A stretch of DNA of 7,899 nt, taken from an uncultured Lachnospiraceae bacterium. Its GTDB lineage: Bacteria; Bacillota_A; Clostridia; Lachnospirales; Lachnospiraceae. Of this stretch, positions 1 through 7,530 are shown piece by piece. The notes beneath the pieces are model-generated. The model was not told where the DNA came from, did no database searches, and worked only from the letters and a program-made list of their open reading frames with translations. Position numbers and translations under genes: made by a program. The stretch is from positions 1-7,899 of the forward strand of contig CAMWWS010000117.1 in the NCBI GenBank assembly GCA_947178085.1, read 5' to 3'. Each line of letters begins with the position of its first letter. Position 1 is the first letter of the stretch.

Positions 1-525
1 GAGCATATACTGCCACAGCTTGCCGCAATCGAAGATAGTAAGAAAATCGACGGATTTCTGATTGTACTTAATACGATGGGCGGAGATGTGGAAGCCGGGC
101 TGGCGATTGCAGAAATGATTTCTTCATTAAGCAAACCGACAGTGTCTTTAGTGCTGGGGGGCAGCCATTCAATAGGAGTACCCATAGCAGTGAGCACAGA
201 TTATTCTTATATCGTGCCAACGGGAACAATGGTTATTCATCCTGTTCGTTTAAATGGTATGGTTATAGGCGTACAGCAGACCTTTGACTATTTCAAACAG
301 ATTCAGAATCGTATTACAGGATTTGTATGTGAGCACTGCAAAATATCTAAAAACCGTATGGAAGAGCTGATGATGGAGACAGGTATGCTGACAAAAGACG
401 TTGGAACAGTTCTGGTAGGTAAGGAAGCGGTTGAAGAAGGGATTATTAATGAAGTCGGCGGAATCAAGGATGCAATAAGCAAACTGCATGATATGGTAGA
501 AAGAAAAAAAGCAGATACAAAATAA
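1..525 (+). CDS. tepA: ClpP-like serine protease of the TepA family (5'-truncated by window edge)
   Basis: The reading frame is open from base 1, so the start codon lies outside the window; 174 residues and the TAA stop are visible. The fragment matches the ClpP-fold (peptidase family S14) TepA/YmfB proteins. It has the oxyanion strip [10 protein letters not shown] (residues 24-33), the nucleophile region [12 protein letters not shown] with Ser57 as probable catalytic serine, His80 in VIHPVRLNG as the probable catalytic histidine, and Asp133 in LTKDVGT as the likely third triad member. The end, [14 protein letters not shown], is the usual ClpP-type tail. In Bacillus subtilis TepA is a cytosolic protein linked to protein translocation and encoded just upstream of spoIIIE; the same order here supports the name. 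True ClpP is less likely, because the HSIG and IHPVRL signatures differ from ClpP's ASMG and IHQP. A CxxC (Cys110, Cys113) is an unusual detail. I infer an ATP-independent or regulatory protease; the true substrate is unknown. Confidence 0.9.
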   Translation, partial: EHILPQLAAIEDSKKIDGFLIVLNTMGGDVEAGLAIAEMISSLSKPTVSLVLGGSHSIGVPIAVSTDYSYIVPTGTMVIHPVRLNGMVIGVQQTFDYFKQIQNRITGFVCEHCKISKNRMEELMMETGMLTKDVGTVLVGKEAVEEGIINEVGGIKDAISKLHDMVERKKADTK

Positions 526-528
526 GGG

Positions 529-557
529 ATGACAATTGACCAAGGAAATGCTATACT
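529..557 (+). promoter_or_regulatory. sigma-A-type promoter with extended -10, upstream of ftsK
   Basis: The -35 box ATGACA (529-534, five of six matches to TTGACA) is followed after 17 bases by TATACT (552-557, five of six matches to TATAAT). A TGC at 549-551 supplies the TGn extended -10 motif. Transcription would begin near 564, giving ftsK a leader of about 88 bases. A second -35-like TTGACC at 536-541 has only a 10-base spacer to TATACT, or 15 bases to TATAAA at 557-562, so it is less likely. If real, this promoter lets ftsK, fhs, folD and the following gene be expressed independently of tepA. Confidence 0.55.
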
Positions 558-622
558 ATAAATTGCGATTAGACTATGATGGGATTAATGCTTATCATAT
601 TCAAGAATACGGATTTATTTAA
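536..622 (+). CDS. possible small ORF, 28 aa, between tepA and ftsK
   Basis: A TTG at 536 opens a frame of 28 codons ending with TAA at 620-622. An AAGGG at 524-528, overlapping the tepA stop codon, sits 7 bases upstream of this TTG, which is good Shine-Dalgarno spacing. An in-frame ATG at 548 would give 24 residues ([20 protein letters not shown], then YGFI), but the AAGGA before it is only one base away. The peptide is rich in Tyr, charged and aliphatic residues and reads like protein rather than random AT-rich sequence. B. subtilis has a small gene, ylzJ, in exactly this position, but I see no convincing similarity to YlzJ beyond the MxYY-like start. The frame also overlaps a good promoter at 529-557, so it may be fortuitous. 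Function unknown. Confidence 0.3.
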   Translation: MTKEMLYYKLRLDYDGINAYHIQEYGFI

Positions 623-651
623 GAAGCATAATTATCGCATGGAGGTCAGAC

Positions 652-3357
652 ATGGCATCAAATCAGGGAAGAGGAACAGGTTCGCGAAAAAGCGGTACCA
701 GTGCTTCCGGAAGGAAAAGTACAGCAAGCGGTGGAAGGTCAAAGAGTACGGCTGATACAGGCAGAAGTATGCGCGGTGAGCCGATGGATACGGCAATTCG
801 TAACGAGATATTATTGATTGCCTGTCTGGCGCTTGCTGTTATATTATTTTTATGTAATTTTGGTATTGTTGGTAAAATCGGAAATGCAGTCAGCTCATTT
901 ATGTTCGGTATCTTTGGTCTTATGGCATATGTGGCGCCAGTGATTATTTTTCTGGCTATTGCTTTTGGTATGTCTAATATCGGCAATAATATTGCGACCA
1001 GAAAACTGATTGCCGGTTTGGTAATTTTTTTCCTTATAAGTATGATATTTGAGTTGGTAAGCGTAAAATATACTGAGACGGATACCTATCAAATAGTGGA
1101 GATTTATCGGCGATGTAGTGAAAAACGCAGCGGCGGCGGTATTATTGCCGGCACTGCGGCATATGCACTGCACAAGATGCTTGGAATGGCGGGAACTGTA
1201 CTTGCCGTGATTGTGATTGGAATCATCTGCGCTGTTATTGTGACTGAAAAATCCTTTATCGGAGGCGTTAAGACTCAGGGCAGGAAGGTATATGAACGTT
1301 CTATGGAGGATGCCGCATACAGGCGGGAGCGCGCAAGAGAGAAGCGTGAGGCCATGGAAGAACGCCGTGCCAGAGAAAAGGAGCTTAGGCAACAACAGGA
1401 AGAAGAGAAAGAGAATGAGAAGATTCTCAGGATGGATAAAAAAGTATCCGGCGTTATGATTGATACTGCTTTAAGCAATAATCTGAACAAAGAAAATGAG
1501 TCGGCTGAGAAGATAAGAGATGACATTCATGAAATTACATTGAATGAAGATGTGGATGATGAAGAGCCGGTTATAAGGACGCAGGAAACATATCATTTTA
1601 TTGAAAATAAATCCGATGATATGGCTGAGATTCATATAGAGGAAGATGAGCTTACATATGAGGAAACAAGAGAAATAGATGAAATAGAAGAAATGGAAAG
1701 TGAAGGAATAGAGGCGCAAGGGATAACAATACATAAAGAAGGTATGACAACAAAAGATTCTTATCGTGAACGTCCCGTAGCCAAGCTGCCTGAGAGAAGA
1801 AAAACAGTGGAAACAACGGCAGAAGCTGCAGCAGCGCCTAGCGGTTTTTCAAAGGATGCGCCTAAAAGAACGCCCAGAGAATATCATTTTCCGCCATATA
1901 ACAGACTTGTCAAAGGTAAAGGAAAGAATAGCAGTAATACGGACAGGGAATTAAAAGAAACCGCTGTTCGGTTGCAGCAGACTCTAGGGACTTTTGGTGT
2001 AAAAGTGACGGTCACCGATATCAGTCAGGGTCCTTCCGTCACTAGATTTGAGCTCCAGCCGGAACAGGGTGTAAAGGTAAGTAAGATCGTAGGTCTTGCT
2101 GACGATATTAAGCTTAATCTTGCAGCTACGGATATTCGTATCGAGGCTCCAATTCCGGGAAAAGCGGCAGTGGGCATTGAAGTTCCTAATAAAGAAACTA
2201 GCGGAGTTGCCTTAAGAGATTTGTTAGAGTCCGATGAGTTCAGGAATTTTCCTTCCAAACTGGCGTTTGCGGTAGGAAAGGATATTGGCGGTAAGACAGT
2301 GGTTGCCGATATCGCCAAGATGCCGCATATGCTGATTGCCGGGGCGACAGGTTCAGGTAAATCGGTTTGTATTAATACAATTATCATGGGAATTCTGTAC
2401 AAAGCGCACCCGGATGATGTAAAATTAATTATGATAGATCCAAAGGTTGTAGAATTAAGTGTATACAATGGAATTCCGCATCTGCTTATTCCGGTTGTAA
2501 CAGACCCAAAGAAGGCGGCCGCGGCGCTGCACTGGGGCGTAGCCGAGATGACGGAACGTTATAAAAAATTCGCCGATTATAATGTGCGTGATCTGGCAGG
2601 TTATAATAAAAAAGTTGAGAGCATGAAGGCGGGCGGCGATGCCGATGCTCCGGAGAAAATGCCGCAGATTCTTATTATAGTGGATGAGCTTGCAGATTTG
2701 ATGATGGTTTCTCCCGGAGAGGTAGAAGAGTCCATCTGTCGTTTGGCACAGCTTGCAAGAGCGTGTGGAATACATCTGATTATAGCTACGCAGAGACCTT
2801 CTGTTGACGTTATCACCGGACTTATTAAGGCAAATATGCCAAGTCGTGTTGCGTTTGCGGTATCCAGCGGTGTGGATTCGAGAACTATTCTGGATATGGT
2901 AGGGGCAGAGAAGCTGCTTGGAAAAGGAGATATGCTTTTTTATCCACAGGGTTATCCGAAACCGGCAAGAATTCAAGGAGCCTTCGTGTCCGACAAAGAA
3001 GTGTCAGATGTAGTCGATTTTCTGAAAAATCAGGAAATCGGAAATGTCTATAATGAAGATGTGGAAGAGAAAATCAGGAACATGGGAAGCTCCGGATCTG
3101 ATGGAGGTGCGGGCGGTATTGATTCTTCTTCGGAATATGACCAGTATTTTGCCGAGGCTGGCAGATTTATTATTGAAAAGGATAAGGCATCTATAGGTAT
3201 GCTGCAAAGAGCCTTCAAGATAGGTTTTAACAGGGCGGCAAGGATCATGGATCAGTTGTGTGAAGCCGGGGTTGTAGGTGAAGAGGAAGGTACGAAGCCC
3301 CGAAAGATCCTGCTTTCCTTGGATGCGTTTGAGCAATTAGTAGAAGAGATTCTTTAA
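652..3357 (+). CDS. ftsK: DNA translocase FtsK/SpoIIIE
   Basis: This 901-residue hexameric ATPase pumps double-stranded DNA at the division septum, in chromosome segregation and, in spore formers, into the forespore. Residues 1-45 are a basic Ser/Gly-rich cytosolic tail. Hydrophobic segments at about 52-73, 80-106, 118-137 and 178-198 form the four-helix membrane anchor. Residues 210-405 are a highly charged linker: a basic/acidic coiled-coil-like part (about 215-265), then a strongly acidic part (about 285-355). The motor follows, with Walker A GATGSGKS (564-571, Lys570) and Walker [11 protein letters not shown] (Asp678, Glu679). The [12 protein letters not shown] and [12 protein letters not shown] motifs follow Walker B. 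A Gly/Ser spacer (812-826) leads to a winged-helix gamma domain (about 827-895) with [15 protein letters not shown], which in this family reads polar DNA motifs. GGAGG at 641-645 lies 6 bases before the ATG. It is longer than the roughly 790-residue B. subtilis SpoIIIE, mainly through the linker. Position after tepA favours the spoIIIE orthologue, but motifs alone cannot separate FtsK from SpoIIIE. Confidence 0.97.
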   Translation: MASNQGRGTGSRKSGTSASGRKSTASGGRSKSTADTGRSMRGEPMDTAIRNEILLIACLALAVILFLCNFGIVGKIGNAVSSFMFGIFGLMAYVAPVIIFLAIAFGMSNIGNNIATRKLIAGLVIFFLISMIFELVSVKYTETDTYQIVEIYRRCSEKRSGGGIIAGTAAYALHKMLGMAGTVLAVIVIGIICAVIVTEKSFIGGVKTQGRKVYERSMEDAAYRRERAREKREAMEERRAREKELRQQQEEEKENEKILRMDKKVSGVMIDTALSNNLNKENESAEKIRDDIHEITLNEDVDDEEPVIRTQETYHFIENKSDDMAEIHIEEDELTYEETREIDEIEEMESEGIEAQGITIHKEGMTTKDSYRERPVAKLPERRKTVETTAEAAAAPSGFSKDAPKRTPREYHFPPYNRLVKGKGKNSSNTDRELKETAVRLQQTLGTFGVKVTVTDISQGPSVTRFELQPEQGVKVSKIVGLADDIKLNLAATDIRIEAPIPGKAAVGIEVPNKETSGVALRDLLESDEFRNFPSKLAFAVGKDIGGKTVVADIAKMPHMLIAGATGSGKSVCINTIIMGILYKAHPDDVKLIMIDPKVVELSVYNGIPHLLIPVVTDPKKAAAALHWGVAEMTERYKKFADYNVRDLAGYNKKVESMKAGGDADAPEKMPQILIIVDELADLMMVSPGEVEESICRLAQLARACGIHLIIATQRPSVDVITGLIKANMPSRVAFAVSSGVDSRTILDMVGAEKLLGKGDMLFYPQGYPKPARIQGAFVSDKEVSDVVDFLKNQEIGNVYNEDVEEKIRNMGSSGSDGGAGGIDSSSEYDQYFAEAGRFIIEKDKASIGMLQRAFKIGFNRAARIMDQLCEAGVVGEEEGTKPRKILLSLDAFEQLVEEIL

Positions 3358-3376
3358 AGTATCATATAGATTGAAA

Positions 3377-3382
3377 AAGGAG
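3377..3382 (+). promoter_or_regulatory. ribosome binding site deciding the fhs start
   Basis: AAGGAG lies 12 bases before the ATG at 3395. A TTG at 3371 is in frame and would add eight residues, but it lies upstream of this Shine-Dalgarno, which would then be inside the coding sequence with no replacement. The ATG also gives the usual family length. The 12-base spacing is long but tolerated. Confidence 0.75.
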
Positions 3383-3394
3383 CAAGAAATAAGC

Positions 3395-5065
3395 ATGAAA
3401 ACAGATATTGAGATTGCTCAGGAAGCGGTTCTTAGTCCAATTGTGACAGTTGCCAGTAAGCTTGGAATGCAGGAAGACGATTTAGAGCTGTATGGAAAGT
3501 ATAAGGCTAAAATTTCGGAAGAGTATATGGAGAGCATCAAACAAAATCCGGATGGGAAATTGATCCTGGTAACCGCAATTAATCCGACTCCTGCGGGGGA
3601 AGGAAAGACTACGGTCAGTATCGGTCTTGGTCAGGCATTTGGGAAGCTGGGAAAAAATGCTATTCTGGCTCTGCGTGAACCCTCTTTGGGACCGTGTTTC
3701 GGAATTAAAGGAGGTGCGGCAGGCGGCGGATATTCTCAGGTTGTCCCGATGGAAGAGCTGAATCTTCATTTTACAGGTGATTTTCATGCAATTACATCTG
3801 CCAATAACCTGCTTGCGGCATTATTGGATAATCATATTCAGCAGGGAAATCAGCTTGGAATTGATACTAGACAGGTTGTATGGAAAAGATGTCTGGATAT
3901 GAATGACAGGGTACTTAGAAATGTTGTTGTAGGGCTTGGAAATAAAGCTGACGGCACGGTACGGGAAGATCATTTTGTAATAACAGTTGCTTCAGAAATT
4001 ATGGCTATTCTATGTCTGGCAGCGGATATGAAGGATTTAAAGGAACGTCTTGGCAGAATCATTGTAGCTTATAATTATAAAGGAGAGCCTGTGACTGCAG
4101 AGGATATCAAGGCAGTAGGTGCAATGGCGGCATTGCTGAAAGATGCAATTAAGCCAAACCTGATTCAGACGCTTGAGCATACGCCTGCACTTATTCATGG
4201 AGGACCATTTGCCAATATAGCGCATGGCTGTAATTCTGTCAGGGCAACTAAGGCTGCGCTGAAAATGGCTGATTATGTGATTACGGAAGCCGGTTTTGGC
4301 GCTGATTTGGGAGCTGAGAAGTTTTTGGATATCAAATGTCGTATAGCAGATTTGAAACCTGATGCCGTTGTTCTGGTGGCAACTATCAGGGCACTGAAGT
4401 ATAATGGAGGCATAGAGAAAGATAAACTGTCAGAAGAAAATTTAGAAGCACTTAAAAAGGGTATCGTTAATCTGGAGAAGCATATTGAAAATCTACACAA
4501 ATACAGAGTGCCGATAGTTGTTACCTTAAATTCATTTGTGTCCGATACTTCTGCAGAGATAGATTATGTAAGACAGTTCTGCGAAGCGAAAAACTGTGAA
4601 TTTGCTATTTCGCAGGTATGGGAAAAAGGCGGAGAAGGCGGAGTTGAACTTGCAAGTAAGGTGCTCCATATCATAGAGGATAAACAGTCGGATTTCCATT
4701 TACTCTATGAGGATTCACTTTCTCTTAAGGAAAAAATTGAGACGGTGGCGCGTGAAATATATGGTGCGAGGAGTGTAGTTTATGCACCTGCAGCTGATGT
4801 ACAGCTACGAAAACTTGAAGAATTGGGGTTTGGCAATATGCCTGTCTGCATGGCGAAGACGCAGTATTCATTATCTGATGACCCGGCGCTGCTTGGCAGA
4901 CCGGAAAACTTTGATATTACAGTCAGGGAGGTATATGTTTCTGCCGGAGCGGGCTTTGTAGTTGTATTGACGGGGGCCGTAATGACGATGCCGGGACTTC
5001 CTAAGGAGCCGGCAGCCTATAGGATAGACATAAATGATAATGGTGTTATAACAGGCTTGTTTTAG
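3395..5065 (+). CDS. fhs: formate-tetrahydrofolate ligase
   Basis: Fhs joins formate and tetrahydrofolate at the cost of ATP to give 10-formyl-THF, in the cytosol. It is the entry step of the methyl branch of one-carbon metabolism, feeding purine and fMet-tRNA synthesis and, in acetogens, the Wood-Ljungdahl pathway. Starting at ATG 3395 the protein is 556 residues, the normal length. The nucleotide-binding loop is PTPAGEGKT (64-72). The first family signature, [11 protein letters not shown], is at 103-113, followed by the conserved [12 protein letters not shown]. The second signature, [12 protein letters not shown], is at 328-339. The C-terminus carries PGLPKEPAA, also typical. I see no truncation or missing key residue. 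It follows ftsK by 37 bases and precedes folD by 53, with no terminator in either gap, so co-transcription is likely. Presence of fhs alone does not prove acetogenesis. Confidence 0.98.
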   Translation: MKTDIEIAQEAVLSPIVTVASKLGMQEDDLELYGKYKAKISEEYMESIKQNPDGKLILVTAINPTPAGEGKTTVSIGLGQAFGKLGKNAILALREPSLGPCFGIKGGAAGGGYSQVVPMEELNLHFTGDFHAITSANNLLAALLDNHIQQGNQLGIDTRQVVWKRCLDMNDRVLRNVVVGLGNKADGTVREDHFVITVASEIMAILCLAADMKDLKERLGRIIVAYNYKGEPVTAEDIKAVGAMAALLKDAIKPNLIQTLEHTPALIHGGPFANIAHGCNSVRATKAALKMADYVITEAGFGADLGAEKFLDIKCRIADLKPDAVVLVATIRALKYNGGIEKDKLSEENLEALKKGIVNLEKHIENLHKYRVPIVVTLNSFVSDTSAEIDYVRQFCEAKNCEFAISQVWEKGGEGGVELASKVLHIIEDKQSDFHLLYEDSLSLKEKIETVAREIYGARSVVYAPAADVQLRKLEELGFGNMPVCMAKTQYSLSDDPALLGRPENFDITVREVYVSAGAGFVVVLTGAVMTMPGLPKEPAAYRIDINDNGVITGLF

Positions 5066-5098
5066 ATATATACGATAACATGAAGAATGCAGATTAAG

Positions 5099-5105
5099 AA
5101 AGGAG
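5099..5105 (+). promoter_or_regulatory. ribosome binding site of folD with long spacing
   Basis: AAAGGAG lies 13 bases upstream of the ATG at 5119. No other ATG, GTG or TTG occurs in frame between it and 5119, so the start stands despite spacing longer than the usual 5-10 bases. The same long spacing occurs in front of fhs. Confidence 0.65.
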
Positions 5106-5118
5106 CGTATTTATAGAA

Positions 5119-5955
5119 ATGCCAAAGATTATAGATGGGAAAGCTATTTCTGCCCAAATAAAAGAAGAATTGAAGCAAAAAGTATCAGAAATGAAGCAGA
5201 ATGGCGTAGATATATGTCTTGCCGTTATTCAGGTCGGTGATGATCCGGCATCTTCAGTATATGTAGGTAATAAGAAAAAGGCCTGCGCCTATATCGGAAT
5301 TGAATCTCTTTCTTATGAATTACCCGAAAGCACCACGCAGGAGGAATTGCTTAAATTAATAGAGGACTTAAACGAACGAAAAAGTGTGAATGGTATTTTA
5401 GTACAGCTTCCTCTGCCAAAGCATATTGATGAGAAAGCGGTTATCAATGCAATTGACCCAAAGAAGGATGTTGACGGTTTTCATCCTCAGAATGTTGGAA
5501 ATCTGTGTATCGGGCAGAATGGCTTTGTGTCATGTACTCCTGCCGGTATTATACAGCTTCTGAAACGTTCAGGAATTGAAATTGCGGGAAAAGAATGTGT
5601 TATAATTGGGAGAAGCAATATTGTCGGAAAACCGATGGCACTTTTGCTGCTTAGAGAGAACGGAACCGTTACTGTGACACACTCCAAAACAAAAGATTTG
5701 AAGGAAGTAACAAAGAGAGCGGATATTCTTGTGGCGGCTGTAGGAAAACCCAAGCTCATAACGAGAGAGTATGTGAAGGAGGGCGCTGTCGTCATTGATG
5801 TTGGAATCCATAGAAATGAAAATAACAAGCTTTGCGGTGATGTGGATTATGATGATGTCGCTCCGATATGCAGTGCGATTACGCCGGTTCCGGGTGGCGT
5901 CGGACCGATGACGATTGCCATGTTAATGTATAATTGTGTGGAGTCGGCTGGCTGA
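5119..5955 (+). CDS. folD: bifunctional methylenetetrahydrofolate dehydrogenase/methenyltetrahydrofolate cyclohydrolase FolD
   Basis: FolD interconverts 10-formyl-THF, methenyl-THF and methylene-THF, using NADP+ (NAD+ in some members) in the dehydrogenase step; it acts directly after Fhs. The 278-residue length is normal. The catalytic Tyr-x-x-x-Lys is Tyr48/Lys52 in VYVGNKKKACAYIGI. The substrate-site motif VQLPLPKHID is at 95-104 and DVDGFHPQNVG at 117-127, with the conserved Asp119. SCTPAGIIQLL follows at 138-148. The Rossmann nucleotide-binding loop IGRSNIVGKPM is at 163-173 and the C-terminal PVPGGVGPMT at 256-265. Both activities therefore look intact. NADP versus NAD preference cannot be read safely by eye, although the Arg in GRSNIVGKP is the residue usually associated with the NADP-using bacterial enzymes. 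It is 53 bases after fhs and 20 bases before the next gene, fitting one operon. Confidence 0.98.
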   Translation: MPKIIDGKAISAQIKEELKQKVSEMKQNGVDICLAVIQVGDDPASSVYVGNKKKACAYIGIESLSYELPESTTQEELLKLIEDLNERKSVNGILVQLPLPKHIDEKAVINAIDPKKDVDGFHPQNVGNLCIGQNGFVSCTPAGIIQLLKRSGIEIAGKECVIIGRSNIVGKPMALLLLRENGTVTVTHSKTKDLKEVTKRADILVAAVGKPKLITREYVKEGAVVIDVGIHRNENNKLCGDVDYDDVAPICSAITPVPGGVGPMTIAMLMYNCVESAG

Positions 5956-5962
5956 TTGTTAG

Positions 5963-5968
5963 AAAGGA
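5963..5968 (+). promoter_or_regulatory. ribosome binding site deciding the start of the zinc-ribbon gene
   Basis: AAAGGA ends 7 bases before the ATG at 5976 but only 1 base before the in-frame ATG at 5970. The spacing selects 5976, so the protein begins MKCPNCGKEI, as zinc-ribbon proteins commonly do. A longer in-frame reading from TTG 5934 would overlap the end of folD and has no ribosome binding site. Confidence 0.75.
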
Positions 5969-5975
5969 AATGCCT

Positions 5976-7460
5976 ATGAAATGCCCAAATTGTGGGAAAG
6001 AAATAGAAGAAGGCCATCTGATTTGCGAAGAATGCGGAAATGAGATTCAGATTGTGCCTGATTTTGAGCCGGAAATTGAAAACAGCATAACGGAACCCCT
6101 TTCCACACTGGCGGCATTGCAGGATGATGAACAAACAGGCGAAGACGGCAGTCAGGATATACAGGGAGAGGGTAGCGGGAAACCGGAAATAGAAGAGGAT
6201 GAAGAAAGCAGAATAGAAGAAATAGCGAAACGCAGTCATAAGATAGGTGTTATGATTGCCATAGTTATTGTACTTTTTTTTGCTGTACTTTCCTATCATT
6301 TTTATTCCAGATATGTAGATACTGTGGAGTATAAGGTTAATAAGGCGAAAGAGTATGCTGCTAACGGAGAATATACAAGGGCGATTGAATATCTTGATAG
6401 TGCATATGAAAAAGATGATAATAAATCACAGATTTTATTTATGAAGGCAGATTACTATTATCTGATGTCGGATAATGAATCTGCATTACGTGAGTTAAAG
6501 TTAGTCATTGATAAGGGAATTTATTCTTACGAAGATGTTGAAGAAGCTTATGATAAAATGATTGCGATATATGCGAGGGAAGAACGTTATGAGGAAATAA
6601 ACGAGCTTTTACTTGCTTGCAATGAAGACGCAATTGTTACTATGTTTCAGGGATATATGGCAAAGGGACCGGAGTTCAGCTATGCCGAGGGAGACTATGA
6701 TATGGTTATACCACTAAAATTAAGCTCTAATACGGCAGGAACTATTTATTATACTATGGATGGTTCAACGCCTAACAAACTCAGTAGTATTTATACTGCA
6801 CCTATTTTTCTGGAAAACGGAGATTACGAGATTAGCGCGGTTTTTATTAATGATTACGGAATTAAAAGTGAGGTTGTAAGCAAAACATACCATATAAGTC
6901 CTGAAATACCGACGGCTCCTGAGGTAAATCTGTATAGCGGTGAATATATTAAGCCCATGATGATTGAAGTGGTAGAACTGGAAGGCTGTAGCATTTATTA
7001 CACAGTGGATGACTCGGAGCCTGACAATAGCAGTATTCTTTATACCGGTGCTATTCCTATGCCGCTTGGAACCACATACTTCAGATTTATAAATATTAGC
7101 GAAGAAGGCATAGCAAGCGAGATAACGGAGCGCGTATATACATTAAAGCTGCAGGATGCTATCTCAACGGATGCGGCAGTGGTAATACTGCAGGAAATGC
7201 TGCTGAGAAACGGATATCTGAAAGATACCGAGGGACATTCGGTTTTCCAGACCGGTACATACAGTTATCAGTTCAATTCAGTGCTTGAAATAGGGGATGA
7301 AACATATTATGCGATGTATGAATATTACAATGACGGCACAGGGAAACTGAGCAGAACTGATAAGGTATTCATCGTACAGGCGTATACAGGGTCTGTTGCA
7401 AGGCTTGGATATAATGTAAATGGAGATTTTATAGCTGTTGAGTTTGGCAGTTTGGAATAA
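5976..7460 (+). CDS. zinc-ribbon, single-pass membrane protein with TPR-like and tandem CHB_HEX_C-type domains
   Basis: A 494-residue protein without a recognised function. Residues 1-21 form a zinc ribbon with Cys3, Cys6, Cys17 and Cys20 (CxxC-x10-CxxC). Residues 27-82 are an acidic, low-complexity linker. A single membrane helix lies at about 90-109, preceded by the basic KRSHK, so by the positive-inside rule the ribbon is cytosolic and the rest outside. Residues 117-212 are helical and TPR-like (AKEYAANGEYTRAIEYLDSA, then a second helix pair). Two beta domains of the chitobiase/hexosaminidase C-terminal type follow, at about 238-307 (TIYYTMDGSTPN, IYTAPIFLENGDYEISAVF) and 320-390 (SIYYTVDDSEPD, LYTGAIPMPLGTTYFRF). 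Residues 391-494 are an unassigned domain. In general layout (zinc ribbon, helix, extracytoplasmic domains) it resembles staphylococcal TcaA-type proteins. It lies 20 bases after folD, suggesting operon membership rather than a shared pathway. I infer an envelope scaffold, binding or sensing protein; no catalytic residues are visible. Confidence 0.85.
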   Translation: MKCPNCGKEIEEGHLICEECGNEIQIVPDFEPEIENSITEPLSTLAALQDDEQTGEDGSQDIQGEGSGKPEIEEDEESRIEEIAKRSHKIGVMIAIVIVLFFAVLSYHFYSRYVDTVEYKVNKAKEYAANGEYTRAIEYLDSAYEKDDNKSQILFMKADYYYLMSDNESALRELKLVIDKGIYSYEDVEEAYDKMIAIYAREERYEEINELLLACNEDAIVTMFQGYMAKGPEFSYAEGDYDMVIPLKLSSNTAGTIYYTMDGSTPNKLSSIYTAPIFLENGDYEISAVFINDYGIKSEVVSKTYHISPEIPTAPEVNLYSGEYIKPMMIEVVELEGCSIYYTVDDSEPDNSSILYTGAIPMPLGTTYFRFINISEEGIASEITERVYTLKLQDAISTDAAVVILQEMLLRNGYLKDTEGHSVFQTGTYSYQFNSVLEIGDETYYAMYEYYNDGTGKLSRTDKVFIVQAYTGSVARLGYNVNGDFIAVEFGSLE

Positions 7461-7466
7461 AAACAT

Positions 7467-7523
7467 ATTGCAAAATGCCCGTACTTCTTATATTATTAGT
7501 AAGATGCGATGTGTATTTGCAGT
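7467..7523 (+). repeat. imperfect dyad around the nfnA promoter
   Basis: ATTGCAAA (7467-7474) can pair with TTTGCAGT (7516-7523), eight pairs including one G-T. TCTTA (7486-7490) pairs perfectly with TAAGA (7500-7504). Both arm pairs share the same centre, at 7495. The region between the arm pairs is mostly unpaired. The outer left arm overlaps the -35 box and the inner arms flank the -10 box. It has neither the GC-rich stem nor the T-run of an intrinsic terminator; it may be an operator or chance in AT-rich DNA. Confidence 0.25.
7468..7496 (+). promoter_or_regulatory. probable sigma-A-type promoter of the nfnA-like gene
   Basis: TTGCAA (7468-7473, four of six matches to TTGACA) and TATTAT (7491-7496, five of six matches to TATAAT) are separated by exactly 17 bases. 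Transcription would start near 7503, leaving a leader of about 37 bases with the AGGAGG. It suggests that the nfnA-like gene starts a new transcription unit, although no terminator separates it from the gene before. Confidence 0.5.
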
Positions 7524-7524
7524 T

Positions 7525-7530
7525 AGGAGG
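7525..7530 (+). promoter_or_regulatory. ribosome binding site of the nfnA-like gene
   Basis: A perfect AGGAGG lies 9 bases before the ATG at 7540. Another ATG at 7533 is closer but out of frame with the flavoprotein and only 2 bases from the site, so 7540 is the start. Confidence 0.8.

Noticed and set aside
895..1395. 166-codon open frame on the - strand inside ftsK
   Set aside because: It lies wholly inside a certain gene, has a His/Ser/Asn-rich composition typical of antisense frames, and shows no recognisable motif.
2455..2976. 173-codon open frame on the - strand opposite the FtsK motor domain
   Set aside because: It is a shadow of the conserved Walker A/B region of FtsK, with no independent motif or gene context.
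3329..3357. Possible promoter for fhs in the end of ftsK (TTGAGC followed by an AT-rich stretch)
   Set aside because: No acceptable -10 box occurs at 16-18 bases from it; CTTTAA at that distance is too poor a match.
3371..3394. TTG-initiated N-terminal extension of Fhs
   Set aside because: The extension contains the ribosome binding site itself, and ATG 3395 gives the normal family length.
5057..5079. Possible promoter between fhs and folD (TTGTTT with GATAAC)
   Set aside because: The spacer is only about 11 bases and both boxes are poor.
5934..5975. TTG-initiated N-terminal extension of the zinc-ribbon protein
   Set aside because: It overlaps the end of folD, has no ribosome binding site, and the AAAGGA at 5963-5968 fits the ATG at 5976.
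5847..6299. 150-codon - strand frame spanning the folD/zinc-ribbon junction, with hydrophobic stretches
   Set aside because: The hydrophobic parts are the complement of the membrane helix and neighbouring codons of the real gene; both + strand genes are well supported.
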